Positions 8,231 through 17,619 of a DNA stretch of 64,000 nucleotides are shown piece by piece. The stretch is from JAVBLY01 sp031553035 (lineage in GTDB: Bacteria > Bacillota > Clostridia > Peptostreptococcales > Anaerovoracaceae), in assembly GCA_031553035.1 (NCBI GenBank), contig JAVBLY010000005.1, forward strand, positions 124,001 through 188,000, given 5' to 3'. Made by a program: the position numbers and the translations under genes. Each line of letters begins with the position of its first letter. Positions within the stretch are counted from its first letter, which is position 1. The notes under the pieces are model-generated. The model ran no database searches, was not told the DNA's origin, and was given only the letters and a program-made list of their open reading frames with translations.

Positions 8231-8971
8231 TTATTGATATATGCTTATAAATACTCCATTTGTAGGATATATCCGCTTCTTTGTTTTATAATAATCAAAT
8301 TCCCAGTATCGGGTGCTTCCGTACCAATAAACAACAGGGGCACCATCGTTTGTGCCAAATTTGTATTTTTTCTGCCCAAATAGCTTCATGAACTCATCAA
8401 CCGGATATGCTTTCTTCGCATTTGTAATATACCTTACTTCCGTGTAAATAGATACGAGTTGAAGATTTTCAAGATAGTAGTAATTATCTATACTATCCAC
8501 ATAGACATTACCGCTGTAACCACTCATCGGATACGGATCTAAATGTCCAACGATGGCTTCCAGATCTGCGATGCTGTTAAACTTTCTTTCAAGAAGATTT
8601 GAATATTTTGTTTTTTTCGTAAACTTTTTACCCCACTTGGCATATAGAGTCACATTCTTTTTTACCTTGGTGCTCTTTGTGTATTTCTTGGTTCCGTTTT
8701 TCTTCGTTGTCCAGCCCAGGAAGACGTAGCCGGACCTTTTGATCTTTGGTGCGGTACCCAGCTTTTTCCCCTTAGTGATCATCTTGGAAAAGCTTTTCTT
8801 TTTTTTGTATTTCTTTGATGTGAATTTACCCTTGTTTGCCTTATAGGTGACCTTCACTTTTGCAGCCGCATATACGCCGTCATATTTTACATATGGGATT
8901 GCAAATATCGACGCAATCATTACTGTCACCAGTAATGTAGTAATTGTTCTCTTGATTATTCTGTTTTCCAT
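8231..8971 (-). CDS. Secreted protein with InlB/Flg_new-type repeat
   Basis: 246 residues from the ATG at 8971, which has GGAGG 9 bases upstream; an earlier in-frame start at 9043 lacks a ribosome site. The N-terminus is a signal peptide (positively charged MENRIIKR, hydrophobic core to about residue 30, YAAA-type cleavage region). Residues ~35-95 form one Listeria-Bacteroides repeat (beta-grasp-like), recognisable from VTYKANKGKFT, GYVFLGWTTKKNGT and KVKKNVTLYAKW. The repeat region is unusually rich in lysine. The remaining ~140 residues (Tyr- and Asn-rich) are not recognised. No sortase motif or cell-wall domain was seen, so it is probably released or bound by charge. Confidence 0.75.
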   Translation of the reverse strand: MENRIIKRTITTLLVTVMIASIFAIPYVKYDGVYAAAKVKVTYKANKGKFTSKKYKKKKSFSKMITKGKKLGTAPKIKRSGYVFLGWTTKKNGTKKYTKSTKVKKNVTLYAKWGKKFTKKTKYSNLLERKFNSIADLEAIVGHLDPYPMSGYSGNVYVDSIDNYYYLENLQLVSIYTEVRYITNAKKAYPVDEFMKLFGQKKYKFGTNDGAPVVYWYGSTRYWEFDYYKTKKRIYPTNGVFISIYQ

Positions 8972-9150
8972 AAATACACCTCCGAATAAACTCTCAATAG
9001 ATTTATTACACTTTATAATATGATAAATAAAATAGCAACCCATCTCAATTAATTATTTAACCTTATTGTCATTAAAAAGAGGTATCAAGTGTGTATATAT
9101 GGGTATATAATATATATGTACCAAATCACAAAGGAGAAATTCACTAATAA

Positions 9151-9702
9151 ATGAAAAAAGAATTAAAAAAGAGGATGAAGCGCCGACGAAAGTTCGATAT
9201 GATAAACACCTTCGAAAAATGCATCGGCAGTTTGTTCATAACTGATGACGTCCAACAGATGAAGGATATCAAACACCATTTGAATCTGACGTGTCTTGAT
9301 CATTCTTTGTTTGTATCATATGTCAGCTACCGCATTTGCAGGACCCTGGGCTGGGACTACGAATCTGCTGCAAGGGGCGGATTGCTCCACGACCTTTTTC
9401 TGTATGACTGGAGAAAAGGCAAACCTGAAGAAGGCTGGCACGGCACAGTTCACCCGGGAATCGCTCTGAGAAACGCTGAAGAACTATGCCACACAGATGA
9501 CAGCCAGCATGACCTTAACGATGTTGAAAAAGATATGATAATCAAGCATATGTGGCCTGTAACGGCTGACAAGCCTTCTTACAAAGAAAGCATGCTGGTA
9601 TGTTTGGTTGACAAGCTCTGTGCCGCGGCAGAAATGACATTGATTTTTCAGATGATAAAGTTCAAAAGCAAGTATTTCAGGATAGCTGCCGGTGCTGCAT
9701 AA
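9151..9702 (+). CDS. HD domain protein
   Basis: 183 residues. The HD phosphohydrolase pattern is visible: LDHSLFVSYVSYRIC (first His), GGLLHDLFLYDW (HD pair), VHPGIA and IIKHMWP (later metal ligands), then D in LVDKLCAAAEM. Proteins of this kind bind two metals and hydrolyse nucleotides or phosphoesters; the substrate is unknown. Start ATG 9151 is taken because AAAGGAG lies upstream (9130-9136), although the spacing of about 14 bases is long. The lysine/arginine-rich first 15 residues may not be part of the fold. Confidence 0.75.
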   Translation: MKKELKKRMKRRRKFDMINTFEKCIGSLFITDDVQQMKDIKHHLNLTCLDHSLFVSYVSYRICRTLGWDYESAARGGLLHDLFLYDWRKGKPEEGWHGTVHPGIALRNAEELCHTDDSQHDLNDVEKDMIIKHMWPVTADKPSYKESMLVCLVDKLCAAAEMTLIFQMIKFKSKYFRIAAGAA

Positions 9703-9752
9703 TAACGTATAAAGGTGCGTAGATAATAGGTGCTTTCCTTGAAATAAGAACC

Positions 9753-9786
9753 AAAAAGTGCTATGATTAACTCTAGCGCTTTTTTA
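9753..9786 (+). terminator. Rho-independent terminator
   Basis: AAAAAGTGCTA (9753-9763) pairs with TAGCGCTTTTT (9774-9784) with one G-T pair, then TATT. It closes the HD gene before the CYTH-glyA operon. Confidence 0.75.
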
Positions 9787-9823
9787 TTGCGCCCAAAGTG
9801 TTGTGGGTAGTAAAGGTTGAATT

Positions 9824-10462
9824 ATGGAAGTAGAGCTCAAATACAGGATCCCCGAAAAGGAAACCATAGATAGTATCTGGAAAGACGGATATGTCTCAGG
9901 GATCGAAGAGAAGGGTTCCAGAGAAGACATTCTGATGAAGGCTGCATATTTTGACACGGAAGATATGATTCTGTCAAAGAACGACATCGCATTCAGAGTC
10001 AGAATGGAAGGCCCCAAGATCATCGCATCCCTCAAGTGGAACGACAAAGATCTCAGCATCAGCGGTCTTCACATGAGAGAGGAAATCAACGTTCCCATGA
10101 ATGATGACACCTGTTTCATTTCTCCAAAGCCCGACATCTTCAAAGAAAGTTCCGAAGGCAGGGATCTTCTGGAGGTCGTAGGAGACAGTCCTCTTATTAA
10201 TATAATGGAAATGACCTTTGTGAGAAAAAGGCTGAGGCTTGATGATGGAGTCTGCATATGCGAACTCTCCCTTGATGAGGGTAAGATCGTCTGTGATTCC
10301 GGGGAGCTGCCGATCACGGAAATGGAGATCGAACTTTTCACAGGTGATCAGGAAGATCTGATAAAAATAGGTGAAACCATCGTTGATAAATACGGCCTGA
10401 TACCGGAGAGCAGTAGCAAATATTCAAGAGGTCTCCGGCTTTTGGACAAACAAGAAAGGTAA
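9824..10462 (+). CDS. CYTH domain protein
   Basis: 212 residues beginning MEVELKYRI, the ExExK-type signature of the CYTH/triphosphate tunnel metalloenzyme superfamily. Further charged beta-strand motifs typical of the tunnel are visible (AYFDTEDMIL, IAFRVRMEG, ASLKWND, FVRKRLRL, ICELSLDEG, EMEIELFTG). Members hydrolyse inorganic triphosphate or thiamine triphosphate, or make cAMP; bacterial single-domain forms are mostly triphosphatases. First gene of a likely operon with glyA, whose start lies 10 bp downstream. Confidence 0.85.
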   Translation: MEVELKYRIPEKETIDSIWKDGYVSGIEEKGSREDILMKAAYFDTEDMILSKNDIAFRVRMEGPKIIASLKWNDKDLSISGLHMREEINVPMNDDTCFISPKPDIFKESSEGRDLLEVVGDSPLINIMEMTFVRKRLRLDDGVCICELSLDEGKIVCDSGELPITEMEIELFTGDQEDLIKIGETIVDKYGLIPESSSKYSRGLRLLDKQER

Positions 10463-10472
10463 TTTAAGAAAA

Positions 10473-11723
10473 ATGTATTTTAACCATCTAGACAAAGTTG
10501 ATAAAGAAGTTGCCGACATGATCAGAAGAGAGATGTCCAGACAGGAGCACAAGATCGAGATGATCGCTTCCGAGAACTTCACATCTCCGGCAGTTATGGA
10601 AGCATGCGGAAGTGCGTTGACAAATAAATATGCGGAAGGGTACCCCGGTAAAAGATATTACGGTGGATGTGAGCATGTTGATGAAGTAGAGAGCATCGCC
10701 ATAGAAAGAGCCAAGAAGCTGTTCGGTGCGGAATACGCAAACGTACAGCCACATTCCGGTTCCAGTGCGAATATAGCTGCATATTTTGGGGTTCTTGATG
10801 TAGGTGATACCGTACTTGGAATGGATCTTTCAAACGGCGGACATCTGACACACGGAAGCCCGGTCAATATGTCAGGCAAGAACTACAACTTTGTCTCATA
10901 TGGCATCGACATAGAAAATGAACAGATAAACTTTGATGAAGTCCTGAGGATTGCCGAGGAAACAAAGCCGAAGCTTATAGTAGCTGGTGCCAGTGCATAT
11001 CCAAGGACGATAGATTCGAAAAAATTCAGGCAGGTTGCCGATGAAGTAGGAGCTTTGTTAATGGTTGATATGGCTCATATCGCCGGTCTGGTGGCAGCGG
11101 GGCTCCATCCAAATCCGGTTGAGCATGCCCACATAGTAACTTCAACAACACACAAGACACTTACCGGTCCAAGAGGCGGGCTGATCCTTGCTAAAGAGGA
11201 ATTCGGCCCCGCTATGAATAAAGCAATTTTCCCGGGAATTCAGGGCGGTCCTCTCATGCACATAGTGGCGGGCAAAGCTGTATGCTTCAAAGAAGCCATG
11301 GATCCCGGTTTCATAGAAACGCAAAAACAGACTATAGCAAACGCTAAAGTTCTTGCAGATGAACTTATGAACAGCGGTTTTAATCTGGTTTCAAAGGGAA
11401 CTGACAACCATTTGGTACTTCTCAATCTCATTGGAAAAGACCTGACAGGTAAAGATGCTGAGCGTTTTCTCGATGATGCCAATATCACCACCAACAAGAA
11501 TTCCGTACTCAACGATCCCAACGGCCCATTTGTGACTAGCGGTGTAAGGCTTGGGACTCCGGCCATGACCACGAGAGGTTTCAAGGAAAAAGACGTGAAG
11601 AAGACCGTCGAAGCTATCGCTCTTGTCCTTGATAATCCCGGAGACGAAGCCGCGGCAGACAAGGCCCGTGCCATCGTTAAGGAGCTCACCGATACCTATC
11701 CCCTATACGGAAAGGACTACTAG
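10473..11723 (+). CDS. glyA: Serine hydroxymethyltransferase
   Basis: 416 residues, standard length. Converts serine plus tetrahydrofolate to glycine plus 5,10-methylene-THF, the main one-carbon source. Visible hallmarks are EMIASENFTSPAVMEA near the N-terminus, YAEGYPGKRYYGGCE, NVQPHSGSSAN, DMAHIAGLVAAG and the PLP lysine in VTSTTHKTLTGPRGG. The ribosome site is weak (GGTAATTTAAGAAAAATG). The gene sits between CYTH and DUF815 genes with 10- and 12-bp gaps, indicating cotranscription. Confidence 0.97.
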   Translation: MYFNHLDKVDKEVADMIRREMSRQEHKIEMIASENFTSPAVMEACGSALTNKYAEGYPGKRYYGGCEHVDEVESIAIERAKKLFGAEYANVQPHSGSSANIAAYFGVLDVGDTVLGMDLSNGGHLTHGSPVNMSGKNYNFVSYGIDIENEQINFDEVLRIAEETKPKLIVAGASAYPRTIDSKKFRQVADEVGALLMVDMAHIAGLVAAGLHPNPVEHAHIVTSTTHKTLTGPRGGLILAKEEFGPAMNKAIFPGIQGGPLMHIVAGKAVCFKEAMDPGFIETQKQTIANAKVLADELMNSGFNLVSKGTDNHLVLLNLIGKDLTGKDAERFLDDANITTNKNSVLNDPNGPFVTSGVRLGTPAMTTRGFKEKDVKKTVEAIALVLDNPGDEAAADKARAIVKELTDTYPLYGKDY

Positions 11724-11735
11724 ACTAACTTTACA

Positions 11736-13001
11736 ATGAGTGATATGGACTTAAAAGATCTAATCATATTCAGAGATTTTACAGACAACGAGACTATCGC
11801 GAAGGCAGTTTCGTTGTTTTCCACTTATAATAAAGAAAATTTTATCGCTGTCCAGAGGGAGATGGCCGATTCAATGGATGACGCCCTGATAAGCGGCACC
11901 TACTGGCAAAACTATATCGTCAATATCCTTGCCGGCAGTGAGAATATATTTTCACTATCAGCAGAAAAAGGCGTTGATCTCAAAGATTCCCGAATCATGG
12001 AGCTTGCTTCATTGGAGCTGACAGCCTTACGGGGATTGTTCGAGCTAGACTTCGCCGGTCTGATAAATGACATGAGTGAGCCACATTCTCATGTGGCAGC
12101 AGCTCAGAATATAGCGGCAGATTTTCCGATTATAGCGCAAAATGGACACGATGGAGGCTCTGAGAACAAACGGAAAAAAGTAGAAGAGGCTCTGACGAAC
12201 AAAGATGCCAACTCAGCTATTAAAAATCTGTATGATTATCATAAGCAAAACGGCAGCGGACAGCTTGAAAGATATGAAGTCTTCGAGTGGGAAGATAGGC
12301 CGGCTGGTATTGACGACTACGATCCCATCAGTTTTGATGGGCTTATCGGATACGAAACAGAGAAGCAGAAGCTTATTGAGAACACCGAATTCCTTCTGGA
12401 CGGCAAAAAGGCCGCCAACGCTCTTTTATACGGCGACAGCGGGACAGGCAAATCATCTTCGGTCAAAGCTCTGATTAACAGATATAAAGACAGGGGACTT
12501 AAGTTGATCAGCATCGGCAAGGATCAGATCGGCAAACTTCCCGAAATCCTTGAATATACCGGGCAGCGTGGCTGCAAGTTTATAATATTCATCGACGATC
12601 TTTCCTTTGAAGATGGAGAAGTGGAATACAAGCATTTCAAATCCGTGCTTGAAGGCGATGTGAAAAGTGAACCTGGCAACACCGTGATCTACGTGACCAG
12701 CAACCGCCGAAACATCATAAGAGAAGTCTGGTCCGAGAGAAAAGGATCTGATGATGTACATCTCCGAGATACACTTCAGGAAAAGAAATCCCTTTCTGAC
12801 AGGTTTGGGCTTGTAATCACATACAGTGCTCCCACAAAAGACGAGTATCTTGAGATCGTAAAAGGCCTTGCCGAAAAGAACGGACTTCTGGCAGACGAAA
12901 CTCTAATCTCGGAAGCTCTTGCCTGGGACGTAAGACGGGCCGGCAGATCCGGCAGAACAGCAAAATATTTTATTGATTATTATTCATCTCTGATGAAATA
13001 A
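11736..13001 (+). CDS. DUF815-type AAA ATPase
   Basis: 421 residues. The C-terminal half is an AAA+ ATPase: Walker A LLYGDSGTGKSSSVKAL near 230-245, Walker B KFIIFIDDLSFE, sensor-like VIYVTSNRRNIIRE, and arginine-rich sensor 2 region near the end (WDVRRAGRSGRTA). The sequence matches the DUF815 family, common in Clostridia, whose role is not established. The N-terminal ~190 residues are helical and family-specific. It follows glyA by 12 bp and precedes an M50 protease by 16 bp. Confidence 0.85.
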   Translation: MSDMDLKDLIIFRDFTDNETIAKAVSLFSTYNKENFIAVQREMADSMDDALISGTYWQNYIVNILAGSENIFSLSAEKGVDLKDSRIMELASLELTALRGLFELDFAGLINDMSEPHSHVAAAQNIAADFPIIAQNGHDGGSENKRKKVEEALTNKDANSAIKNLYDYHKQNGSGQLERYEVFEWEDRPAGIDDYDPISFDGLIGYETEKQKLIENTEFLLDGKKAANALLYGDSGTGKSSSVKALINRYKDRGLKLISIGKDQIGKLPEILEYTGQRGCKFIIFIDDLSFEDGEVEYKHFKSVLEGDVKSEPGNTVIYVTSNRRNIIREVWSERKGSDDVHLRDTLQEKKSLSDRFGLVITYSAPTKDEYLEIVKGLAEKNGLLADETLISEALAWDVRRAGRSGRTAKYFIDYYSSLMK

Positions 13002-13017
13002 AAACAGGAGTGATTTT

Positions 13018-13752
13018 TTGAAACGTTTTTTCCAAAATCCAATGGCTATTATTCTGATCATTATTATGGGATACTATGCTATCACCGGCGGGCTGCTTCA
13101 GGATCCCATCGGCTGGCTAAAGAACATGTTACTGATTATACCGGGCATTCTCATCGGACTCACTGTCCATGAATTCGCCCATGCTTTCGTGGCGTATAAA
13201 CTTGGTGATTACACCCCCAAATATCAAAAAAGGGTAAGCCTCAATCCCATAAGACACATCGACCCTGTGGGACTTATCGCACTTCTTTTCATCGGATTCG
13301 GATGGGGTAAGCCAGTGGAAGTGGATTCCCGTAATTTCAAGCATCCCAGACGGGACAACCTTCTTACCGATATTGCCGGCATAGTTACCAATTTTATCAT
13401 GGCAATACTTTTTGCCGGCGTTATCAAGCTGTTGGTTACAACACAGCCCGTATTTTTGTACAGCGGCGAAGTGGGAAACATCGTTTTTACGATCCTTATT
13501 TATGTGGTCTGGATAAATCTGATCCTAATGGTATTCAATCTCCTGCCGGTACCTCCTCTCGACGGTTTCGGAATAGTTACGGAGATTTTCGATCTCAGAA
13601 AGTATCCCTGGTACTACAAACTCTACAACGTAGGTTTCCCAATACTTATGGTACTTATTATTTTTGATGTGACCGACAAGGTTCTGATTCCTATCATGAA
13701 TGTACTGTTTGGTTTTGTGTTTGGAATATTTGGTATGCAGTCGCCGTTTTGA
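13018..13752 (+). CDS. Site-2 protease family (M50) membrane metalloprotease
   Basis: 244 residues starting with TTG 13018, 8 bases after ACAGGAG. The zinc motif HEFAHA (in IGLTVHEFAHAFVAYKLGD) lies in a transmembrane helix; the second conserved motif is N-x-x-P-x-P-P-L-D-G (NLLPVPPLDGF), which supplies the Asp ligand. Five or six hydrophobic segments are present. There is no PDZ domain, so this is the short bacterial type related to SpoIVFB/YwhC and not RseP. The substrate is unknown. Confidence 0.9.
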   Translation: MKRFFQNPMAIILIIIMGYYAITGGLLQDPIGWLKNMLLIIPGILIGLTVHEFAHAFVAYKLGDYTPKYQKRVSLNPIRHIDPVGLIALLFIGFGWGKPVEVDSRNFKHPRRDNLLTDIAGIVTNFIMAILFAGVIKLLVTTQPVFLYSGEVGNIVFTILIYVVWINLILMVFNLLPVPPLDGFGIVTEIFDLRKYPWYYKLYNVGFPILMVLIIFDVTDKVLIPIMNVLFGFVFGIFGMQSPF

Positions 13753-13784
13753 TCATATAACATATTTTGAAAATTTAGCGCACC

Positions 13785-14534
13785 ATGGAAAAAACTAAAC
13801 GAAAAAATCCTATACTCAAAATATTGATCTGTCTCGCCATACTGGTGGTTGTTTGTATTGCCGGATTTTTTATTTATACGGCAAACTATTATCATTCCAC
13901 CGTTTCCATAGATGAGCTCAGCCAGGAACATAAAACTCTTACGTACAGGGAGGAGAAAAATCTGGTAACCATATATCCGGAGGATCCTTCCGAAACCGGG
14001 ATTATTTTTTATCCCGGCGGAAAAGTAGAATTTACGGCGTATGCTTCACAGCTGACCTTATTGGCTGAGGAAGGTTATACTTGCTACATAGTAAAGATGC
14101 CCCTCAATTTTGCCTTTCTTGACATGGACGCAGCCTCGAATGTCATTGAGAGAAATGCGGAAATAAATAGCTGGTATCTAGCCGGTCATTCTCTTGGCGG
14201 CGCCATGGCGGAGGCCTACGCTGCCGATAATACAAAGGAACTTGATGGACTGATTCTGCTTGCAGCATACGGAACAAAAGACATTTCTGACACTGGATTA
14301 AGAGTTCTAAATATATATGGCAGCAATGATCAAGTCCTGAATATGGATAAAATGAAATCAAACGAAAAAAATCTTCCATCCAGCCTAAAAACCGTTGAAA
14401 TCAATGAGGGCAATCACGCCCAGTTTGGGACATACGGTGAGCAAAAGGGTGATGGAATCGCAGAGATCTCTCCCGAAAGACAGCGCGAAGATGCTGCGAA
14501 AATGATGCTCCGGTTTATTAATGGCAAAGTTTAA
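13785..14534 (+). CDS. Membrane-anchored alpha/beta hydrolase
   Basis: 249 residues. A basic N-terminus (MEKTKRKNPIL) and one transmembrane helix (~8-30) anchor an alpha/beta-hydrolase fold. The nucleophile elbow is GHSLGGAMA; the catalytic His is in EGNHAQFGTYG and the acid probably in YGSNDQVL. FYPGGKVEFTAYA is the oxyanion-side motif of the dienelactone-hydrolase-like/PF12695 group. The substrate is unknown. It lies 32 bp after the M50 gene and may be the last gene of the glyA operon. Confidence 0.8.
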   Translation: MEKTKRKNPILKILICLAILVVVCIAGFFIYTANYYHSTVSIDELSQEHKTLTYREEKNLVTIYPEDPSETGIIFYPGGKVEFTAYASQLTLLAEEGYTCYIVKMPLNFAFLDMDAASNVIERNAEINSWYLAGHSLGGAMAEAYAADNTKELDGLILLAAYGTKDISDTGLRVLNIYGSNDQVLNMDKMKSNEKNLPSSLKTVEINEGNHAQFGTYGEQKGDGIAEISPERQREDAAKMMLRFINGKV

Positions 14535-14639
14535 ATAAAATTCAATAATGCGTGAAACAAAGACTTGGCACGAAGATGATTGCAGCGCTATTTTTTGTGG
14601 TATAAAAATATGTAAGGAATAAATGAAAGGGGTTCTATA

Positions 14640-17207
14640 ATGAATTTAGAAAAGTTTACACAAAACGCTCAGGCGGCAATCGTCGAGAGCCAGAATATAG
14701 CAATTACAGAAGGTCATCAGCAGGTGGACGGTGAGCATCTGCACCTTGCATTAGTCACACAGGACGATGGACTCATACCGAAGGTACTGAAGCTTCGGGG
14801 CATCGACGTGTCGGATGTAGTCATGGAAATAGAAACAGAACTGGAGAAGCTTCCTAAGGTCAGCGGCGGTGACGAGAACCTGTATTCCACACGAAGGATG
14901 GGGCTCATTCTTAATAATGCGGAAAAGACTGCCAAGAAATTTAATGATGACTTCGTCAGCGTAGAGCATCTTTACATCGCTCTCATAGAAGAGAAAAATA
15001 CGCCGTCGGCCAAGATATTCAAGTCCCATAACATAACGAAAGACAATTTTCTTGAAGAGCTTGAAAAAATAAGAGGCAGCCAGAGGATCACTTCCCAGAA
15101 CCCGGAGGAAGGCTACGAAGCTCTGGAAAAATACGGGCGGGATCTTGTCCAGATGGCACGTGACGGCAAGCTTGACCCCGTCATCGGAAGAGACGAGGAG
15201 ATACGTCATACTATACAGATTCTATCGCGAAGAACCAAGAACAACCCTGTTCTCATCGGTGATCCAGGCGTCGGCAAAACTGCTGTTGTGGAAGGACTGG
15301 CCCAGCGAATACTTAACGGCGATGTACCTGAAGGTTTGAAAGACAAAACTATTTTTGCACTGGATATGGGTGCTCTGATAGCGGGAGCCAAGTTCAGGGG
15401 TGAATTCGAAGAAAGACTGAAGGCTGTGATTTCCGAGGTTGAAAAATCCGAAGGGGAGATCCTCCTCTTCATCGACGAGATCCATACTATTGTAGGAGCC
15501 GGAAAGGCTGAAGGCTCTATGGATGCCGGTAACATACTCAAACCAAAGCTTGCAAGAGGGGAACTCCACTGTATCGGTGCCACAACACTGGACGAATACA
15601 GAAAGAACATAGAAAAAGACGCTGCTCTCGAAAGGCGGTTTCAGAAGATACTCATAGATCAGCCAAGCGTCGAGGACACTATTTCAATACTGCGAGGGCT
15701 GAAAGAACGATTTGAAATCCACCATGGCGTCAGGATAACCGATGGAGCGCTGATTGCCTGCGCCACTTTATCAGACAGATATATCAGTGACAGATTTCTG
15801 CCTGACAAAGCCATCGACCTTATGGACGAGGCGGCGTCAAAGATCAGGACCGAGATCGACAGCATGCCTGCTGAGCTGGATCAGATCGACAGAAAGGTCA
15901 TGCAGCTTGAAATAGAAAAACAGGCTCTTTTCAAAGAAAAAGACGACGCGTCCAAGAAAAGGCTGGACAATATCGAAATGGAACTGTCCCAGCTGAGAGA
16001 AGAAAGCGATGTCATGAGAGCCCAGTGGGAGAACGAGAAAAAATCCATCACGGATCTCAAGGATTACAAACAGGAGATGGAAGATCTCAAACACGAGATC
16101 GAAGAAGCCGAAAGAGAATATAACCTTGAGAAGCTTGCCAAGCTCAAATACGGAACACTTCCTGAGCTTGAGAAAAAGCTGGAAGAGGCGCAGGAACGGG
16201 CGGAAAAAGCCGAAGAAAGGCATCTTCTAAAAGAGGAAGTAACAGAAGAAGAGATCGCCGAAGTAGTTTCCAAGTGGACCGGCGTTCCTGTAAGCAGGTT
16301 GGTTGAATCAGAGAAAGAAAAACTTTTGAAACTTCCCGAGATCCTTCACAAAAGAGTGGTCGGTCAGGACGAAGCCGTTGAAGTGGTTTCCGAAGCAGTA
16401 CTCAGAGCACGGGCAGGACTAAAGGACGAGACAAAACCAATAGGGTCGTTTATTTTCCTTGGACCGACAGGCGTGGGAAAGACCGAGCTTGCCAAATCGC
16501 TTACAGAAGCTCTTTTTGACACTGAAAAAAACCTAGTGAGGATCGACATGTCTGAATACATGGAAAAGTATTCAGTATCAAGACTGGTCGGTTCACCTCC
16601 GGGGTATGTAGGTTATGAAGAAGGCGGTCAGCTTACTGAAGCCGTGAGAAGAAGACCATACAGCGTCATCCTGTTCGATGAGATAGAAAAAGCTCATCCC
16701 GACGTTTTCAATATTCTGCTGCAGTTATTAGATGATGGAAGATTGACGGACAATCAGGGCAGGACGGTGGACTTCAAGAATACAATAATTATTATGACGT
16801 CCAATATCGGGAGTCCTTATCTGATCGAGAATATAAAGGATGACGGTAGCATAGACGAAAGCGTGAAGGACGTTGTGACAGATGAAATGAAAAAGCATTT
16901 CAGGCCTGAATTCATCAACCGAATAGATGACATTGTGGTATTTTCGCCGCTGACGGAAGCAGATATCATCAAGATAATCGATATCTCACTGGAAGATGTC
17001 CAAGAACGGCTGAGAGAAAAGGATATAACTGTGAAATTCACAGACAAGACAAAGAAGTTCATTGCCAAAGAGACATACTCACCGCTGTACGGTGCAAGAC
17101 CAATAAAGAGATATCTCAAGAAGCATATCGAGACTGACATAGCTACCAAGATCATCAAAGGCGAGATCAAGGAAGGTGATGAATTCACTGTGGATATTGG
17201 AGACTAA
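14640..17207 (+). CDS. clpB: ATP-dependent disaggregase ClpB
   Basis: 855 residues. Clp N-domain repeats (1-145), first AAA domain with GDPGVGKTAVVEGLA near 205 and the Walker B ILLFIDEIH, a coiled-coil middle domain (~400-525, heptads such as LEIEKQALFKEKDD), then the second AAA domain with GPTGVGKTELAKS near 605 and VSRLVGSPPGYVGYEEGG. The M-domain length and the second-domain order distinguish ClpB from ClpC/ClpA. With DnaK it threads and resolubilises aggregated proteins. ATG 14640 follows AAAGGGG. No CIRCE or CtsR operator was seen upstream; only a TATAAA at 14601-14606 is suggestive of a -10 box. Confidence 0.97.
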   Translation: MNLEKFTQNAQAAIVESQNIAITEGHQQVDGEHLHLALVTQDDGLIPKVLKLRGIDVSDVVMEIETELEKLPKVSGGDENLYSTRRMGLILNNAEKTAKKFNDDFVSVEHLYIALIEEKNTPSAKIFKSHNITKDNFLEELEKIRGSQRITSQNPEEGYEALEKYGRDLVQMARDGKLDPVIGRDEEIRHTIQILSRRTKNNPVLIGDPGVGKTAVVEGLAQRILNGDVPEGLKDKTIFALDMGALIAGAKFRGEFEERLKAVISEVEKSEGEILLFIDEIHTIVGAGKAEGSMDAGNILKPKLARGELHCIGATTLDEYRKNIEKDAALERRFQKILIDQPSVEDTISILRGLKERFEIHHGVRITDGALIACATLSDRYISDRFLPDKAIDLMDEAASKIRTEIDSMPAELDQIDRKVMQLEIEKQALFKEKDDASKKRLDNIEMELSQLREESDVMRAQWENEKKSITDLKDYKQEMEDLKHEIEEAEREYNLEKLAKLKYGTLPELEKKLEEAQERAEKAEERHLLKEEVTEEEIAEVVSKWTGVPVSRLVESEKEKLLKLPEILHKRVVGQDEAVEVVSEAVLRARAGLKDETKPIGSFIFLGPTGVGKTELAKSLTEALFDTEKNLVRIDMSEYMEKYSVSRLVGSPPGYVGYEEGGQLTEAVRRRPYSVILFDEIEKAHPDVFNILLQLLDDGRLTDNQGRTVDFKNTIIIMTSNIGSPYLIENIKDDGSIDESVKDVVTDEMKKHFRPEFINRIDDIVVFSPLTEADIIKIIDISLEDVQERLREKDITVKFTDKTKKFIAKETYSPLYGARPIKRYLKKHIETDIATKIIKGEIKEGDEFTVDIGD

Positions 17208-17245
17208 AGCTCTTAGCAAATCCTGATCTTTAAAGAGAATAATAC

Positions 17246-17297
17246 ATGGTATCGCGATCGATTGACGATTGTGCATCAAAATGGTATCATTGTGCAT
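17246..17297 (+). promoter_or_regulatory. Promoter and direct-repeat operator of the Phd/PIN module
   Basis: TTGACG (17262-17267), 17-bp spacer, TATCAT (17285-17290). Two copies of TTGTGCAT (17269-17276 and 17290-17297) are 21 bp apart, two helical turns, and overlap the spacer and the start region. ATGGTATC also occurs twice (17246-17253 and 17281-17288). The arrangement suits autorepression by the antitoxin. Confidence 0.65.
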
Positions 17298-17310
17298 AGA
17301 GGTAATAAAC

Positions 17311-17619
17311 ATGGGCACAACAAAATTTTTATCCATGCGCGAATTGCGTATGTCAACAAGCAAAATAAATAAGATCCTTGCAGATGATGGCACTATCATA
17401 GTAACTAACAACGGAAAGCCGGCTGCCTTGATGATCGGCGTGGATGAGTCTTCGTTGGAGAGGACATTGACAGAGCTTAGGGGTGCCAGAGTCAGGCTTG
17501 CTTTAGATTCAATGAATAAAGTGGCAGAAGATAATGGCACAGCTTATATTACTGATGAAGAAATAAATGCAGAAATAAATGCAGTAAGAAACAAAATCCG
17601 AAAAAAAACTGATGAATAG
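17311..17619 (+). CDS. Type II antitoxin, Phd/YefM family
   Basis: 102 residues from ATG 17311, which has AGAGG 8 bases upstream; an in-frame TTG at 17269 lies inside the promoter and is rejected. The N-terminal half has the Phd/YefM fold pattern (FLSMRELRMSTSKINKILADDG, then IIVTNNGKPAALMIGVD), which dimerises and binds the operator. The C-terminal part (LTELRGARVRLALDSMNKV..) is helical and should wrap the toxin. The last 8 bases overlap the toxin gene. Confidence 0.85.
   Translation: MGTTKFLSMRELRMSTSKINKILADDGTIIVTNNGKPAALMIGVDESSLERTLTELRGARVRLALDSMNKVAEDNGTAYITDEEINAEINAVRNKIRKKTDE

Noticed and set aside
14565..14583. A sigma-54-like TTGGCAC...TTGC upstream of clpB
   Set aside because: The GG-to-GC spacing is 13 bp, three more than the required 10, and clpB is not an RpoN gene.
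17269..17310. Longer antitoxin reading from TTG 17269
   Set aside because: The added codons lie inside the promoter and operator, and ATG 17311 has a good ribosome site.
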